A stretch of DNA of 64,000 bases from Liolophura sinensis (Eukaryota > Mollusca > Polyplacophora > Chitonida > Chitonidae): the NCBI RefSeq assembly GCF_032854445.1, contig NC_088301.1, positions 31,711,830-31,775,829 on the forward strand, given 5' to 3'. Under the pieces are notes generated by a model. It worked only from the letters and a program-made list of their open reading frames with translations, was not told the DNA's origin and did not search any database. Below, piece by piece: positions 1 to 14,300 of the stretch; the stretch's first letter is position 1; every line of letters begins with the position of its first letter. Made by a program: the position numbers and the translations under genes.

Positions 1-300
1 GTGTTGCCATGTGATGTGTGGATGTGACATTACCATGTTGTGGGTACAACATTACAGTGTTGTGGATGTGACATTACAGTGTTAGGTGTGTGACCATACG
101 GTATTGTGGATAGATTATACAGTCTTGTCTTCTGACCATGCATACAGTACTGTGAATGCAACATTACAATACTAGATGTGTGACCATGCATTATTGTGTC
201 ACCATACAATAATGCAGCATTACAATATTGGGTTTGTGCACGACCAGTATTGTGGGTACATGTGGCCGTACAATATTGTCAGTGTGGAGAAACAATGTTA
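1..300. repeat. Decayed 22-bp minisatellite
   Basis: Degenerate copies of a unit like TGTGACCATACAGTATTGTGG. They are recognisably the same family as the cleaner array at 4330-4860 but heavily diverged. It continues from before the window. Confidence 0.6.
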
Positions 301-464
301 CCAACATTACTTGGCTTACAATCTTGAATTTATTCAGGATGATCTCCTGTCTGACATTGTGTACAAAGCAATGTTATCTCCTGAAAGCCATAATAGATGA
401 ATATGTTATTTTGTACTGCCTAAACCTAATAAGTGAAATTACTTTATTTCACCTAAAGTTTAGT

Positions 465-640
465 AATAAGTGGCCTATTTCTGATTAACTCATCCACCTT
501 AAGAGTTTTTTGTGAAACTTGATTAATTTCTTAACCAAAAAACTTAAGTATTGGCATCCAAAGTATCATTTTAAAGCCTTTGTGTTCTCAAAGTGCATTT
601 TTACGGCCAAAATGTTTGGTGAAATACAGCAATTTGTAAG
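465..640 (+). repeat. Dispersed repeat family B, copy 1
   Basis: It shares with 9255-9395 an ordered set of blocks: TGTGAAACTTGATTAATTTC, an A-rich run, GGCATCCAAAGT, and AAAGTGCATTT followed by GGCCAAA. Both copies are diverged and in the same orientation. The element type is unknown. Confidence 0.5.
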
Positions 641-2220
641 AGTTGGCAGAAGTCTATTGGGGTTGTGTACAGACTGTATGTATCCTATATCAGTGTGTCT
701 TAGAATCTTACAGGTAATTTACACCTGCATTTAGCTGCCTGGTTGGGTACACAGTGTAAGTACAGCACATATCTGAGGCCCAGTCCACACACCTGTACGA
801 ATGCTGTGCACGTGCTAGTGTTCAGGCATTCTTTGTGTCTCTCTGTATACCTCTGCATATCTATTACGGGTGGCCTGTATACAGGTATCTATATATTCAG
901 TCTTTACAAGCTCACACATGACTGATCACTTAAAAGATCCAAAACGGAGATGCATAGACTGATGACATGTAGATAAGCTTTCTAATCAAACTTATCTTTA
1001 AAGCATTTTTTTTCCTTTTCTCTCTCTGTGATCTGCCATATTTAGTTGTGTACCCATAGTAGTAAGATGTATTCCCAAGCTTGCAGTGAATAATTATCTC
1101 TGGTTCACATACAGCCTAAGCCGTAATCGCAAAGCTGTAGGTGTGACTGTATCTGAGATATGAGCGTTCTCAAGGTCTATACATGTGCATTATGGCATGT
1201 AGGGGGCTGGCTGGGAATGACTGTGGAGATTTGCCTAGTCAAGCATTTGGCCAGGTGATTGAGTGCGGCTGTGTGTGACAGTAAGCTATTAACCTGTGAG
1301 AGAACACGTCCTTTATTAAACAAGCTAGGCCTGTCCCGCTCACTGAGCTGAATACAAACTATAGACTGCTTTATGTATATGTGTACACCAGTTACTGTGA
1401 ATTTCTTGACTTGAATTTTAATACGCCAAAAAAAGGAAATGGATAGAACTTTTTTTTTTTCGTTCATTTTGTGAAATCTCAGACTTGTTGTGGTGGAACT
1501 GTTTTACGTTTCACTTCCTGAAACTAAATACTTTTAGACAAGTTTTTTTTCTGTACAGAGTTATAATTGCTTCATGTACAACTTAGATGATATTCTTCTT
1601 GGAGCATGTACGTAACTGAAGTACGGTATTTACAGTCATGGAGATGTAGGACTATTATATATATGTATATATGTATATCTATTTTCAAGAGTGTGGCCCT
1701 GTTGAATGCCAGATAACTGGAAACTATTATTGTGTATGCAGACTGCCGGTAATTATTGACTCTAAGGTTTCACCACTGCTTAGCAGACATTTTAGGCATT
1801 ACTACATTATGTTGTAAGAAGCACCAAAGCGCTGTTTTTGTGGAATTGTGAGGAATGGACTGTCACCTTTATTACATGGAGGATCAGTGCTGGTTTTCTT
1901 TTCATTTCACTAGACCTTTAGCAATCCATGGCTTACATTTATATACCCAGAATTGCAAAAATATTGTCTCATACATGTAGCTACATAAGAAAAGAAGATC
2001 TACCCATCTACATCAAAACAGCAGTATAATTTTTTGAGGTCAAGGTCATGACAGACATTGACCCACGTAGGACATTAGACATTAGTTGCATGTAGCCTTG
2101 ACCACTTTTCATGAATTTCAAAACGGTGGAAAAAGTTATCAAAACTCGTAAAATTGTCATTTTTGTGTGCATTCCATGATGATAATTTGTTACCTGAGAT
2201 TGGTATATTTTCAAAGTTTC
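640..2220. other. Upstream GIPC intron, no gene seen
   Basis: AT-rich sequence with poly-T runs (about 1000, 1450, 1540) and short TA/TATG runs near 1656. No GIPC GH1 exon or other coding exon was recognised on either strand. Confidence 0.5.
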
Positions 2221-2231
2221 TGATTAAACTA

Positions 2232-2460
2232 TAAGGGAATTTATGTCTTTCCTGAGTTTGTAATAAGTGTCATGGAATTTATGTCTTGTATGAGTTTGCA
2301 GTAAGTGTCATGGAATTTATGTCTTTTCTGAGTTTGTAGTAAGTGTCATGGAATTTATGTCTTTTCTGAATTTGTAGTAAATGTCAAGGAATTTATGTCT
2401 TGTCTGAATTTGTTGTAAGTGTCATGCAATTTATGTCTTTTCTGAGTTTGTAATAACTGG
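2232..2460. repeat. 38-bp tandem repeat, about six copies
   Basis: The unit begins GGAATTTATGTCTTTTCTGA and continues GTTTGTAGTAAGTGTCAT. Copies differ by a few substitutions. It lies about 400 bp before the GIPC PDZ exon. Confidence 0.85.
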
Positions 2461-2847
2461 GTGAATTTTGTCTCAGTTTGTAATGTGTTTCATAATGTGT
2501 ATTGTGAGTTAATGTGTCCTGGAACTTTTTGTATGATTTCTAAGTTCGGCATAAGTTTAATGTGTGATAGAATTTTTGTGATTTTTGTGGGGGTGACGGA
2601 AGTCGGGTGGTTGGCGGGGGTGGGGAGGTGACATATTACTCTGGTTGTAAATAATTTACTATATTTAAATAGTTGTCATTAGATTCCGTACATGCCTTTA
2701 ATCTGGGTATGTACTTGATAGACTTTGTTACCAAGGTTACAGATGAGTTGTTAACCCCCTATACTGGAGATAAAGTCTTTGCAAGCTAAATCTAATGAAG
2801 TCATAGATGAGATTTTAATAATCCTTTATTTTGTTCTGTATCCTCAG

Positions 2848-3217
2848 CTGTTGTTTTGTACACTAAACACACACAAGGTTGATATGAGCAGGCTACTCGG
2901 TGGACAGATTGGATTGGAAGATTTCATATTCGTGCACATCCGTGGCCAGCCAAAAGAGGTGGAGGTGACAAAGTCAGAAGACGCTCTAGGACTCACAATT
3001 ACAGACAATGGTGCAGGATACGCTTTTATTAAACGCATTAAGGAGGGAAGCATAATGCATAACGTGCCCTTGGTCAGTGTGGGTGATCATATTGAAAAGC
3101 TGGACGATAAATCTCTTATTGGATGTCGACATTTTGAAGTGGCTAAGATGCTGAAAGAAATTCCCAAAGGCACAACATTTAAGCTCCGACTGGTCGAACC
3201 ACTTAAGTCCGGTTTCT
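2848..3217 (+). CDS. GIPC: GIPC exon: end of GH1 region plus complete PDZ domain
   Basis: The acceptor is TATCCTCAG ending at 2847 and the donor GTAAGT starts at 3218. The exon enters in phase 0 with Leu-Leu-Phe-Cys and leaves in phase 1. It carries [12 protein letters not shown], the PDZ core from [18 protein letters not shown] through [21 protein letters not shown] and the last strand TFKLRLVEP. The open frame runs back to an ATG at 2779, but those 23 residues are intron sequence: the family conservation begins exactly at the acceptor. Confidence 0.95.
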
Positions 3218-6200
3218 GTAAGTATATTTACCATCACTTTTTCATCATTATTCTTCTTGTACATAACGTGTATAGACGATAATAGTACTATACTGTGTGT
3301 ACTTAAGCCAGCCAGTGAAACCTCTCAGCTTTGCTGCTTGTATTTATACACCCAGGCCTGTGTTCATTTATTCTTAGTGTCTGATGACCTGGTCTGCATA
3401 TATAAAAGATATATAAAAGAGATGCTGAGTGCTATGATTACAAAATATTCATTTTCAAACAAAATATATATTAATTGTGAGTTCAAGTCCAGCTCTTGCT
3501 GGCTTCCTCTCCGGCCGTAAGTTAGTAGGTCTGTCAGCAACCTGCGGATGGTTGTGGGTTTCCACCCACCATAATGCTGGCCGCCGTCGTATAAGTGAAA
3601 TATTCTTGAGTACGGCGTAAAACACCAATCAAATAAATAAATATATAAATTGTGCAAAATTCCACAGTTTTGTTTTGAAATACTAATTTTGGATTTACGT
3701 GTACATTAAATAGAAATTGTTTTTGCCTGAAATAGTACATGTAAGAGGGTGGTGAGAAATGAAACATTATTTAACAGTGGTATTTGACATGCTTCCATTT
3801 GGTGGCCATTTACCTTCCACCCAATCATTAACCTGCCACCCAATCATTAACCTCGTACTACATGTACTGAAGGGACAGAATCTGTTAGCAAGCAAGCTCT
3901 GCCCACTAACTTTAGATAAAGATGAGCACCTCCATTGAGGTTTTGTGGCATTTGAAACACCTCTCATGCATAATTATCTCTCATTTTGAGTGAGAGGGGA
4001 AGATGTTAGAAATATTAACATGGTGGTATCATTAAAAGAGTACATGTAATTGATCACGTTAAATGAAGTTGTTTGAATATGACATGGTTAGTGTTGATGT
4101 AATATTACAACAGTGTGCTTTTGGAATTCAGCTTGATTAAGGTGACATTATACCATGATCCTGTGTCATTATCTCTCGTTAGTGCACTGACCTCTGCTAC
4201 ACCCTGTGAAACCTATGATGAAGACTTCCCTCCAAGCCTTTCTCTTACATAATTGTTGACTTGTTAGAATTGTTTGTATCCCCCACTACTCCCTCCACAA
4301 AGCATACAGTCTTCTGAGCATGTAAATAGTGAGTGTGACCATATGGTATTGTGGAAGTGACCTTACAGTATTGTAGGTGTGGCCATACAGTATTGTAGAT
4401 GTGCCCATACAGTATTGTGGGTGTGGCCATACAGTATTGTAGATGTGCCCATACAGTATTGTGGGTGTGACCACACAGTATTGTAATTGTGACCACGCAG
4501 TATTGTAGGTGTGATCATACACTATTGTGGATGTGACCACACAGTATTGTAATTGTGACCACGCAGTATTGTGGATATGATCATACAGTATTGTGGGTGT
4601 GACCATACAGTATTGTAGGTCTGACCTTACAGTATTGTGGGTGCGGCCACACAGTATTGTGGGTGTGACCACACAGTATTGTGGGTGTGACCACACAGTA
4701 TTGTGGGTGTGACCATACAGTATTGTGGGTGTGACCACACAGTATTGTGGGTGTGACCACACAGTATTGTGGGTGTGACCATACAGTATTGTGGGTGTGA
4801 CCATACAGTATTGTGGGTGTGACCATACAGTATTGTGGGTGTGACCATACAGAATTTTCTGTGTAACTGTACAATATTATCAGTATGATGTCTTCCGCTC
4901 ATGATGTTGGTATGCAGTCACCTGAGTCCATTAATATTGTTTAAAAGACATCTGAACAGTTGATGGTTGGACTGGCTTTTCGTATACACCTGGATTCTTT
5001 AGACGGTTTATAGCATGAACAAAAACATTCATCCCAAAAATAGTCAATTTTGAAGACTTCAAATTTCACCTGCAGCATTTTTAGAGACAAATAACTTTGC
5101 TGCTGAAAGTTAGATTTTTCCAGTATGATACCTTCCTCTTATCCAAACAAACCTCCAAACACCTTTCTATAAAGATGATTAAGAACCAGGCAAAATGAGT
5201 GCTTTTTTATGGACAAAAATGTAGGATATTACAGTAAATTTTTAGAGTCATCCATCTTAAGTTGTTCCTGTCAGATCTCTGGGAAATGTAATCTGGAGCT
5301 AGCAGAAACAGAACAGAGAGCTTGGCCAGGAGATAGCTGAGACCACCAGCCCATTCAAAATGGCTCTGTCAGTCACTACATAGCTAAAAAACCATCAGTG
5401 AAATTGAAAACTTAGTCAAAACATCACTATTGTATTGGAGAATCGCAGCATCCAATGATAACAGTCTGCATAATCCACAGATTTTGGAAGAAGGCCTGTC
5501 GGTGGACAGTTGGCAATAATTTCTATGTAAAACTGCATATTGTGGGGAAAAAAGTCTACCAGGGAGCTTTGGAAGTACTGTCTACTTCACAGTAAATTGA
5601 TACTTAAACCTAGGTCACATACCTTGATTAAAAACTTCTCTATGCATAGTTAAATTATTCCAAAATCAAACACACAATCCTTCAGTTTTGATCAAACACA
5701 AAGCCTTGAGGTTTCCATTTCTGAAAAGTGTATATTTCGGGAAATCAGTCAATCCCCAATCGGAACATTTGGGGCTGTGAATTGGGAAGCAGGCCATTGG
5801 GGAGTATGAGGCCGAATTTAGGGCCTGGACCATACATTTAGGTAGATTATGCCCTGATCTGCATATATACATATGTACACAGTATAGTGCGTACACAACT
5901 TCATCTTCTGTTAGCATTTTATTTAAATATGCACATACTTAGCATTCCTGAGAGAGCCACAAATGCATACAGATTGTTGCAGTGCTGGTGTATGTACGAT
6001 GATGTATGTCTGAACATTACATATATGTATGTAGAAATCTGCAATTAAGCAGATGTATATGCCCATTGAACATCGTAGAGATGGTGAAGTTATTGATTTT
6101 ATCTGAACATCAATGATAGCAGGATCAGAAATTGCCTGATTACTACCCAGGCCACTGTTTCCACATAGGGGCCTGCATGGCTCAGTCTTTTATACCTGTC

Positions 6201-9200
6201 TCCATCACAGACACAAAGATAGCATCTAGTTACTATGACAACCAGGTACAGAAGCCTTGATTTGTATCAAGTATCCAAGCGCTGTACATCTATATTATTA
6301 TTGGTGACTGATAGAATAGACTGAAGGCTGATAGAATTATTTGATAGGATGGAGCTATTATTTTTTCACCAAGCGCAAACAACATACCCATGACTGTGTT
6401 TGAGTAAGATAAGAGTATGAAAAATGCATAGATATGCTACAATTTAATGCATAATTAAATAAAAATTTTGCTTTAGGTAGAATTGCATAGAATTTTAAAA
6501 GCTCAGCTATTACATAGAATTCTGAGAGAGAAAAAGAACTTAAATATATATTTTAAAAGCAGTTTATTAGAGCATTTATAGTATTGTAAGAAAACAGAGG
6601 AATATTTTGTGTAATCAGAAGTAAAAATAGTACAGTAATTATTTTAGAAAAGAAAATTAATGTGAAATGTACATACTGTGCTTCAATTCTTCAACATTTT
6701 CACATGTTTGCAAGCATATTATGAAGGCATTATTCTGTGTCAACTGATGAAACTATACTTTTTGGAAAGCCCTGAAAATGACCAATCCAACCAATGTAGT
6801 CTTGATTTCAAAATCAAATTGAAAATGTGCATAAATTGCTCAGAACCTTGCTCTTTCAGATGCAATAAGTTTGAGGAAGTAGATTATGTGTGTATTTATA
6901 GTCAGCGATAATGGGCTATAGAGCATTGTTGATTGACCTTTAACATGATATATTCCTGTAGATTTAGCTGCAGTGACAGGGATAATTTATGACAGTATTG
7001 AACTAAGACAGGCTGATCTTGATCAGGTAGTGTTTAAAGTCGTATTGATCAGTTTGTCATTACAGGTAGACTCGGCAGGCTGAATCAATCAATAAAGATA
7101 ACTGCACTTGCTGAGGTCTGTGCTCACGGCAAGGTTAGGGTGGAAGCCTAGTGCCTCTTTCACTGCCAGTCAGTATAACATATGAATTAGAATAGATGAA
7201 GATGATGGATAATTGTTATCTGACTGAAAATTTTAGGTCATTACTGTATGACCAAAGAATGGATCATTGCTGCCTGACTGAAAATTATAGGTCGTTGCTG
7301 TATGACTGAAGAATGGATCATTGCTGTCTGACTGAAAATTATAGGTTATTGCTGTCTGACTGAAAATTATGGGTCATTGCTGTATGAATAAAGAATGGAT
7401 TATTGCTGTATGACTGAAAATTATAGGTCGTTGGTGTATGACTAAAGAATGGATCATTGCTGTCTGACTGAAAAGAATAGGTCGTTGCTGTATGACTAAA
7501 GAAAGGATCATTGCTGTCTGACTGAAAAGAATAGGTCGTTGCTGTATGACTAAAGAATGTATCATTGCTGTCGGACTGAAAATTATAGGTCATTGCTGTA
7601 TGACTGAAGAATGGATTATTGCTGTCTGACTGAAAATTATAGGTCATTGCTGTATGACTAAAGAATGGATCATTGCTGTCTGACTGAAAATTATAGGTCA
7701 TTGCTGTATGAATAAAGAATGGATCATTTCTGTCAGGCTGAAAATTATACTGTAGGTCATTGCTGGGACTAGGATAGTCAAAGAATAGGTCTTTGCTACA
7801 TGACTACAGAATGGATCATTGCTGTCTGACTGAAGAATAGATCATTGCTGTCTGACGGAAGAGTTCGGATCATTGCTTTTTGTTTGAAGAATAGATTATT
7901 GCTGTCTGACTGAAGAATGGATCATTGCTGTGTGACTGAAATTTATAGGTCACTGCTGTGAGTGAAGAACAAACCATTGCTGTCTGATTGAAACTTATAG
8001 GTCATTGCTGTGACTGAAGAATGGATCATTGCTGTATATCTGAAGAATAGATAATTGCTGTCTGACTAAATATTATGTCATTGAATATCATAGGCCACTG
8101 ATGTATGCCAGAAGAGTATGTATCATTGCTTTCTGACAGAAGGCTACATGCTATCACTGTATGACTGAACATTGTATATGTTTTGTTGCCAACAGACTGA
8201 AATATACATTGTTTTTTTTTTTTTTACTCTGCAAAAACAAAACCCACATTCAAGTAGTATACAGACAAGTTACTGTGTTAAATACCGATTTCAAAATGAA
8301 CCCACATGTAATCTAAATTAAGGTAGAAAATGACACCCGTGTCTCGTCATTATAGTTGTTTTGTCATTTGCTGTGCCATGTGTAAAGCCGTTGTTAACCA
8401 GTTGTCTATTTAGATCGGAGTCAGCTCACACAGTAAAACTTATCACCATTAGTGCATGAATGCATTCCCTCTGATGCTATTTTCTGCTATTAATGTCTCT
8501 GGAATAAGTAGAGCACATAGCTTTAGACTGTTTTGTGTGATTTAGCAGAGACAGTGGGTTGCTTTGTCAACACGCTATACATTGATCATTTTGCATGCTT
8601 GCTGTTCATAGTCTAATCTGGATTTCTCAACAACTTTTGTATCAACCCTGTGCGTTTTAAATATTTCTTTTTTGACTTTATATCATGGCTGATCCTTCAG
8701 TATGTTTAATTTGAAGTTACAGAACACAATCTAAGCTTTAAAACATCATTTTACATTATTATTTTTTTGTCTTTTCTCCTTATTTCTAAAGCTGCTATGG
8801 GTAATATGTATATGGGGTATTGTTTGGACATGATTAGTGTCATTTGGTTGGAAATTAATAGTGATGAGTGTGCTATGCTTTGTTTATTTCTTAAACTGTA
8901 TTTGACAAATACTTGTTCTGTGCTGTACTTCATTGCCATTTATCATACTGGGCTTGTATGTGTGTTGCAGATAAACATTTTGCTTTCATTATGTGATTAT
9001 CCTATTTCTTCTAATTTTTGGGACACCTGGTCTGCTCATATTAGCCAATATATATGTAATTCTAGCAAGAATATTGAGTTTCTTTTGCTCACATGGTTAG
9101 ACCATCTAATGAACAACATACTTGTATCTCTTTACTTTTCCAAAAGGCTGGGAAAGAAATGTAATATTCTACTTTCAACACTACTGATATCTGCCCCCAA

Positions 9201-11361
9201 AAAATAGAAGAATTAGGATATTGGTATTGTGTGTGGAAATCACTGGTGCTTTGTTGAGATTGATGCGCCCACTTTTCAGGGCCATTTTGCTGTGAAGTTT
9301 GATCAATTTCTTATCACAAAAAAATAAAATCGGCATTCAAAGTGTAATGTTAAGGGCTTAAAGTGCATTTAACAGGCCAAACCGTCAGTGTTTAATAGTC
9401 ATATAGTTTTCAGCAGATTATCCATACCATTTTATCTGAGCACGTTTTTGGAAGAACATTTGTCCAGATGAGTCAGTGGTTTTGAGTCATACCTTTTCAA
9501 TACCGGTAGTTATTTTGAACATACACTGAATGTCAGTATAGCCTGGGTCTTGTATTAAATATGGTTGTTTTGAGTCACAATTATCCAGAAGTAGTGGTTG
9601 TTTTGAACAAGATAGTCTGGAATTAGTGATTATTCTGAACAAGAGTTATCCAGAAGTAGTGGTTGTTTTGAACAAGATAATCTAGAATTAGTGATTATTC
9701 TGAACAAGAGTTATCCAGAAGTAGTGGTTGTTTTGAACAAGATAGTCTAGAATTAGTGATTATTCTGAACAAGAGTTATCCAGAAGTAGTGGTTGTTTTG
9801 AACAAGATAATCTAGAATTAGTGATTATTCTGAACAAGAGTTATCCAGAAGTAGTGGTTGTTTTGAACAAGATAATCTAGAATTAGTGATTGTTCTGAAC
9901 AAGAGTTATCCAGAAGTAGTGGTTGTTTTGAACAAGATAATCTAGAATTAGTGATTATTCTGAACAAGAGTTATCCAGAAGTAGTGGTTGTTTTGAACAA
10001 GATAATCTAGAATTAGTGATTGTTCTGAACAAGAGTTATCCAGAAGTAGTGGTTGTAATGAACAAGATAATCCAGAATTAGTGATTGTTTTGAACAAGAT
10101 AATCCAGAATTAATTGTCTGCATGGTAAAAGTAGCTGTTTTGAACAAATGTGATTGGTATTAATGGTTGTTTGAGGCATGGGAAAGTTGTGTGGTGGTTG
10201 TTTCAGCTATACTGTAATTGTTCAGTGGTTGTTGTTTTGAGCCATGTTGTATAGTTGCCTAGTAAAAGTGGTTGTGTTGAGTGACTGTTTACTTGTCCAG
10301 TAAAAATGGTTATTTTGAGCCATGCTGTATAGTTGTCTGGTGAATGTTGTTGTCTTAAGTAACTGTATACTTGTCCAGTAAAAGTGGTTATTTTGAGCCA
10401 TGCTGTATAGTTGTCTGGTGAAAGTGATTGTCTTAAACCATGGCTGCTGTGTCGTCATCCAGTAAAAGTGGTTGTCTTGAGCTATACCATTTAGCTGTCT
10501 GGTAAAAGTGGTTGTCTTGAACCATGGCTGCTGTGTTGTCTAGTAAAAGTGGTTGTCTTGAACTAGACTGTTTAGTTGTCTAGTAAAAGGGGTTGTCTTG
10601 CTATACCGTTCAGTTGTCTAGTAAAAGTGGTTGTCTTGAGCTATACCGTTTAGCTGTCTGGTAAAAGTGGTTGTCTTGAACCATGGCTACTGTGTTGTCT
10701 GGTAAAAGTGGTTGTCTTGAACCATGGCTACTGTGTTGTCTGGTAAAAGTGATTCTCTTGAACCATGGCTGCTGTGTCATCTGGTAAAAGTGGTTGTCTT
10801 GAGCTAGACTGTTTAGTTGTCTAGTAAAAGGGGTTGTCTTGAGCTATACCATTCTGTTGTTTAGTAAAAGTGGTTGTCTTGAGCTACACCGTTTAGTTGT
10901 CTAGTAAAAGTGGTTGTCTTGAACCAGATTTACCAGATATAAGTGGGTGTATAACTGTCCATCATCCTGTCAGTGAAATATTAGTGTTATTAGAGTAGGG
11001 TGTAATACTTCTATGAAATGAATAAATAAATAAATCATTACTTATGAGTTTTGTCATCTGCACGATGAATGGTTAATTTGTTTGAAGCTACATTTTTGGA
11101 TAGAGAATTTTCATTTGTCACACCAACTTGCAGATTCCAGCAAGATAGAAATATGTGAAGTGTCATTTAAATTTAGTTGAAAAAATTGAATGCGCTATGT
11201 TTTCATTTCAAAGTCGTTGAATTTGACAAATATTATATGGTATGTGGTTATTAAGGCATGCATAAAGGTATAGAGATACCTCCACTCTCTGTCACAGTCA
11301 TCACACAAACACTATCCACACTTTTCAAGTCATTTTTTAGAAAAGATATAGAATACATGAG

Positions 11362-11392
<31 letters not shown>

Positions 11393-14300
11393 CAGTGCAT
11401 TATAAGGAGCTGTATACAAGCTGATAAGCCAGGTACTCATATGAACACCGCCTGACCCACTTTTTGTCCGTCAAAACCTGTCTACAGGGCATACTATAGT
11501 CAAAGGATGTCAAAGGAAAGCATAATGCTCTAGTTTTTTACCATCTTGTATGTATAACTACAGTCACAAGTAGTGTTTTTTATGTAATACAGTTTTTTTT
11601 GCAGTGGCCTGCCTTGCAGGTTATAGGACTGCATGGGATTAACTTCCTCAGCTCACAGTTACATGTATGATATAGAAGTTTGGTTAACTATCCATTGAGT
11701 ATAACTTTCATGAGCAGATTATTTTGTACATGTACATGAATGCAAATACATGCATATGTGTAATTACACCAGTCTCATTATAGAAGTGGTAGCTGTAGCA
11801 TTGCTCAACAAAGAAATTGATGACAGGCTAATGACCTCAGAGGTCAGGTGTGACCTCAACACACAATGATAGCAAAATGAGTGTCTCTGCATCTCTCACA
11901 TAATTTGGTCATACAGATGCATGCCTTATGATCGCTGACCTTCTGTGAAACGGGATCATCTCTCCTATGGTGTTTCCCCAACCTTAGTTGCTTTATATGG
12001 CCATTTTTAGACCCCAGGGAACAATTATTGTTTTTAATAGCCAAATGTTCTTGCTCCCATGCCAGCACTATGGTGTACATGTGCCTACTATAGTGAATTA
12101 CTTTCTTCAGGTCTGATTTTACGGAAAATCCTAACTGGGGGTAGGAAGTGCGCAGAAACAAGTTAAGCAAATGTTCACAAACATTGGAAAAATAACAGTG
12201 TTCAACTTTTTTTTTTCATTTCAGTGGTATTACATTTAACACTGAACATTTCCCATCCCCTTTAAGAGTTACATTTCACGAGTCCTTTACATGGCTTGGA
12301 GTGTGGTTATGGTTTCCAGAGTTATTCCCCTTGATTCTGCATAACCTCGCCTTTTAATAATTGGGACTAGTTCTTGGAGTGTGTTAGGAAGGTGTTAAGT
12401 GGTACTGAGTAGTGACAACTTGATCTTGTTTTGTGTTAGCTGACTTTGTACTTCCCTGGCATATGTGTTGTATAATTTGTCAGTTTAGTCAACAGTGTTC
12501 TTGTTTTCTAAACTGAAACAATATTTTGTAGAAGCTAATAATGAACCCTGCTACATTTGATATGGCGTTGTTGCCAGTCATTTATTTCAGCTATTGGAGT
12601 ACCGCACTGCTCATACCTTAGGAGTATATTACCATGGCAACTCAAATTGCCTGTGATGTACAAATCGGTTGCCATTTATGTAACTTTATCCCTAATTGTC
12701 AATATATCATATATAAACAATTAACCAACAGAGTTATCAATCTGTTGTAACTATCCTATTACCAATTTGCCATTCCACTGCATATAAATCTAATTGCCAA
12801 ACTGTTCATAAATTGTGCCATCATTATGTCATACTAGGATTCTGATTTGCTATGCCAGTTGTTACACTGCTTGTACCCTAATTCTTTGACCTTTTCAATC
12901 ACCACTGTGACCAATATTTTGAAACATTCTGAGCGAACTATGGAGAGAAGAGAAATAATCTGCACAGTTTTGTGAAGTTTACATCTGTGGTGAAAGAACC
13001 AAACCATTTTTTGTGTCATTTTCATAACATTTGTGTGCATAAATTCCCCTGAAGAGAGTGTGGTAGTTCATTGCTAGTTGATAATAATATAGTACCAGTT
13101 AATAATTTCAGTAATGTATGAACCAAGTATTTTCTTCATTTCAGCTGTTATAGGTCCAAGCACTGGTGGTAAGAAAGGCAGTGGTAGTGTAGGCACTGGC
13201 AAACAGACGTTACGACTTCGATCTAAGGGACCAGCAACAGTAGAAGTGGTAAGTTTGGGATATTATATTGTAGTCTAGCTAAGTGACCATTTTTTTTTTT
13301 TTAAGTTACAGTATTATTTGACAGTTATTTAAAAGTAAATGCCATATTAACTTTTTATAAATCCAAACCCAGATGTTTATTTAATGCTTCAGTGCATTTA
13401 ATCCTTCAGTTCATTTCATACATGATCAATAAAAAAGTTATTTTTGATAAATTCATAAATAAGTTGGGTCTTGACTTTCTGATTCGCTGACAGTGTTTTC
13501 ATTGCTGCTCATTGGTTTTCCAACTATAATAATGTCACCCTGAAAACTTTGTCTCGGTTGCTTGTCTACAGCTTTAACTTGGAAGGAAATTTTGTCAGGT
13601 CTGGTGAATACTAGCAAGATTTATACTGGGGGCAAATTTGATTTCTTGCACTATAAAAAAAAAAAATAAAAAAACTGATCACCATGCTATATACACAGTA
13701 TTATGAAGTCTAAGTTTCTTCAGTAGAAATCAAATGAAAAATGACATTAACAGTAATGTTTTGTTTATAATTTCCTCTTCATTGCTGTGTATTGCTCTTC
13801 TTTTTGCCGTAGCCTGACGATGTGGTGAATGTAGCTGTGGACAAAATCAATGGCCTCTTGGAATCTTTCATGGGCATCAATGACACAGAACTCTGTAAGT
13901 TTCAATCTCCTATGCTTGTGTCTTGGTCATTATTAATTACCACACATTTTCAGAAAACTTCAGAAAAAGTCCTCTTTCTTGTAACTTAAGGCATTGAGAT
14001 TTATGAAGAGAAAAGCTATGAAAAATTGATTCATGACGTTTTGTGACAAATGTTATCCCAGTTTCATATAGCTTGTGCTGGCAACTTGTTCTACACCTAT
14101 TGCAGAAACAACAATCAATCAATCAATCAATCACCTTTTCCAGTTAAACCAGTGTACAACCCATATTGTTATTAGTGATGAACCCGTTTTGAGTGATGAA
14201 CCCGTTTTGAGTGATGAACAACCCTATAATGTTACTGTGACATCTTTCATTGGCTCATTCATCATACAAGTTCTCCTCGTTGTTACATGACTGAAAAATT

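Larger units (their letters stand above)
3646..13144. other. GIPC: Large GIPC intron, non-coding
   Basis: This intron separates the PDZ exon from the linker exon. It contains the 22-, 54-, 65- and 41-bp arrays and single copies of repeat families B, C and the TIR element, listed separately. No exon or nested gene was recognised. The 146-codon + frame at 8767-9207 is AT-rich and family-less. Confidence 0.7.

Noticed and set aside
2779-2847. ATG-initiated extension in front of the GIPC PDZ exon
   Set aside because: Family conservation starts exactly at the acceptor after 2847, and the extension is hydrophobic intron sequence.
4245-4902. Several - strand open frames of 83-172 codons rich in Tyr, His, Thr, Cys
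   Set aside because: They are translations of the 22-bp minisatellite in different frames; no splice or start context and no non-repeat part.
7339-7701. 120-codon - strand frame with [15 protein letters not shown] repeats
   Set aside because: It is the 54-bp minisatellite read in one frame; 54 is a multiple of 3, so absence of stops is expected.
8767-9207. 146-codon + strand frame, hydrophobic
   Set aside because: AT-rich intron sequence with Leu/Ile/Ser from TTT/ATT codons, no family, no conserved start or splice sites.
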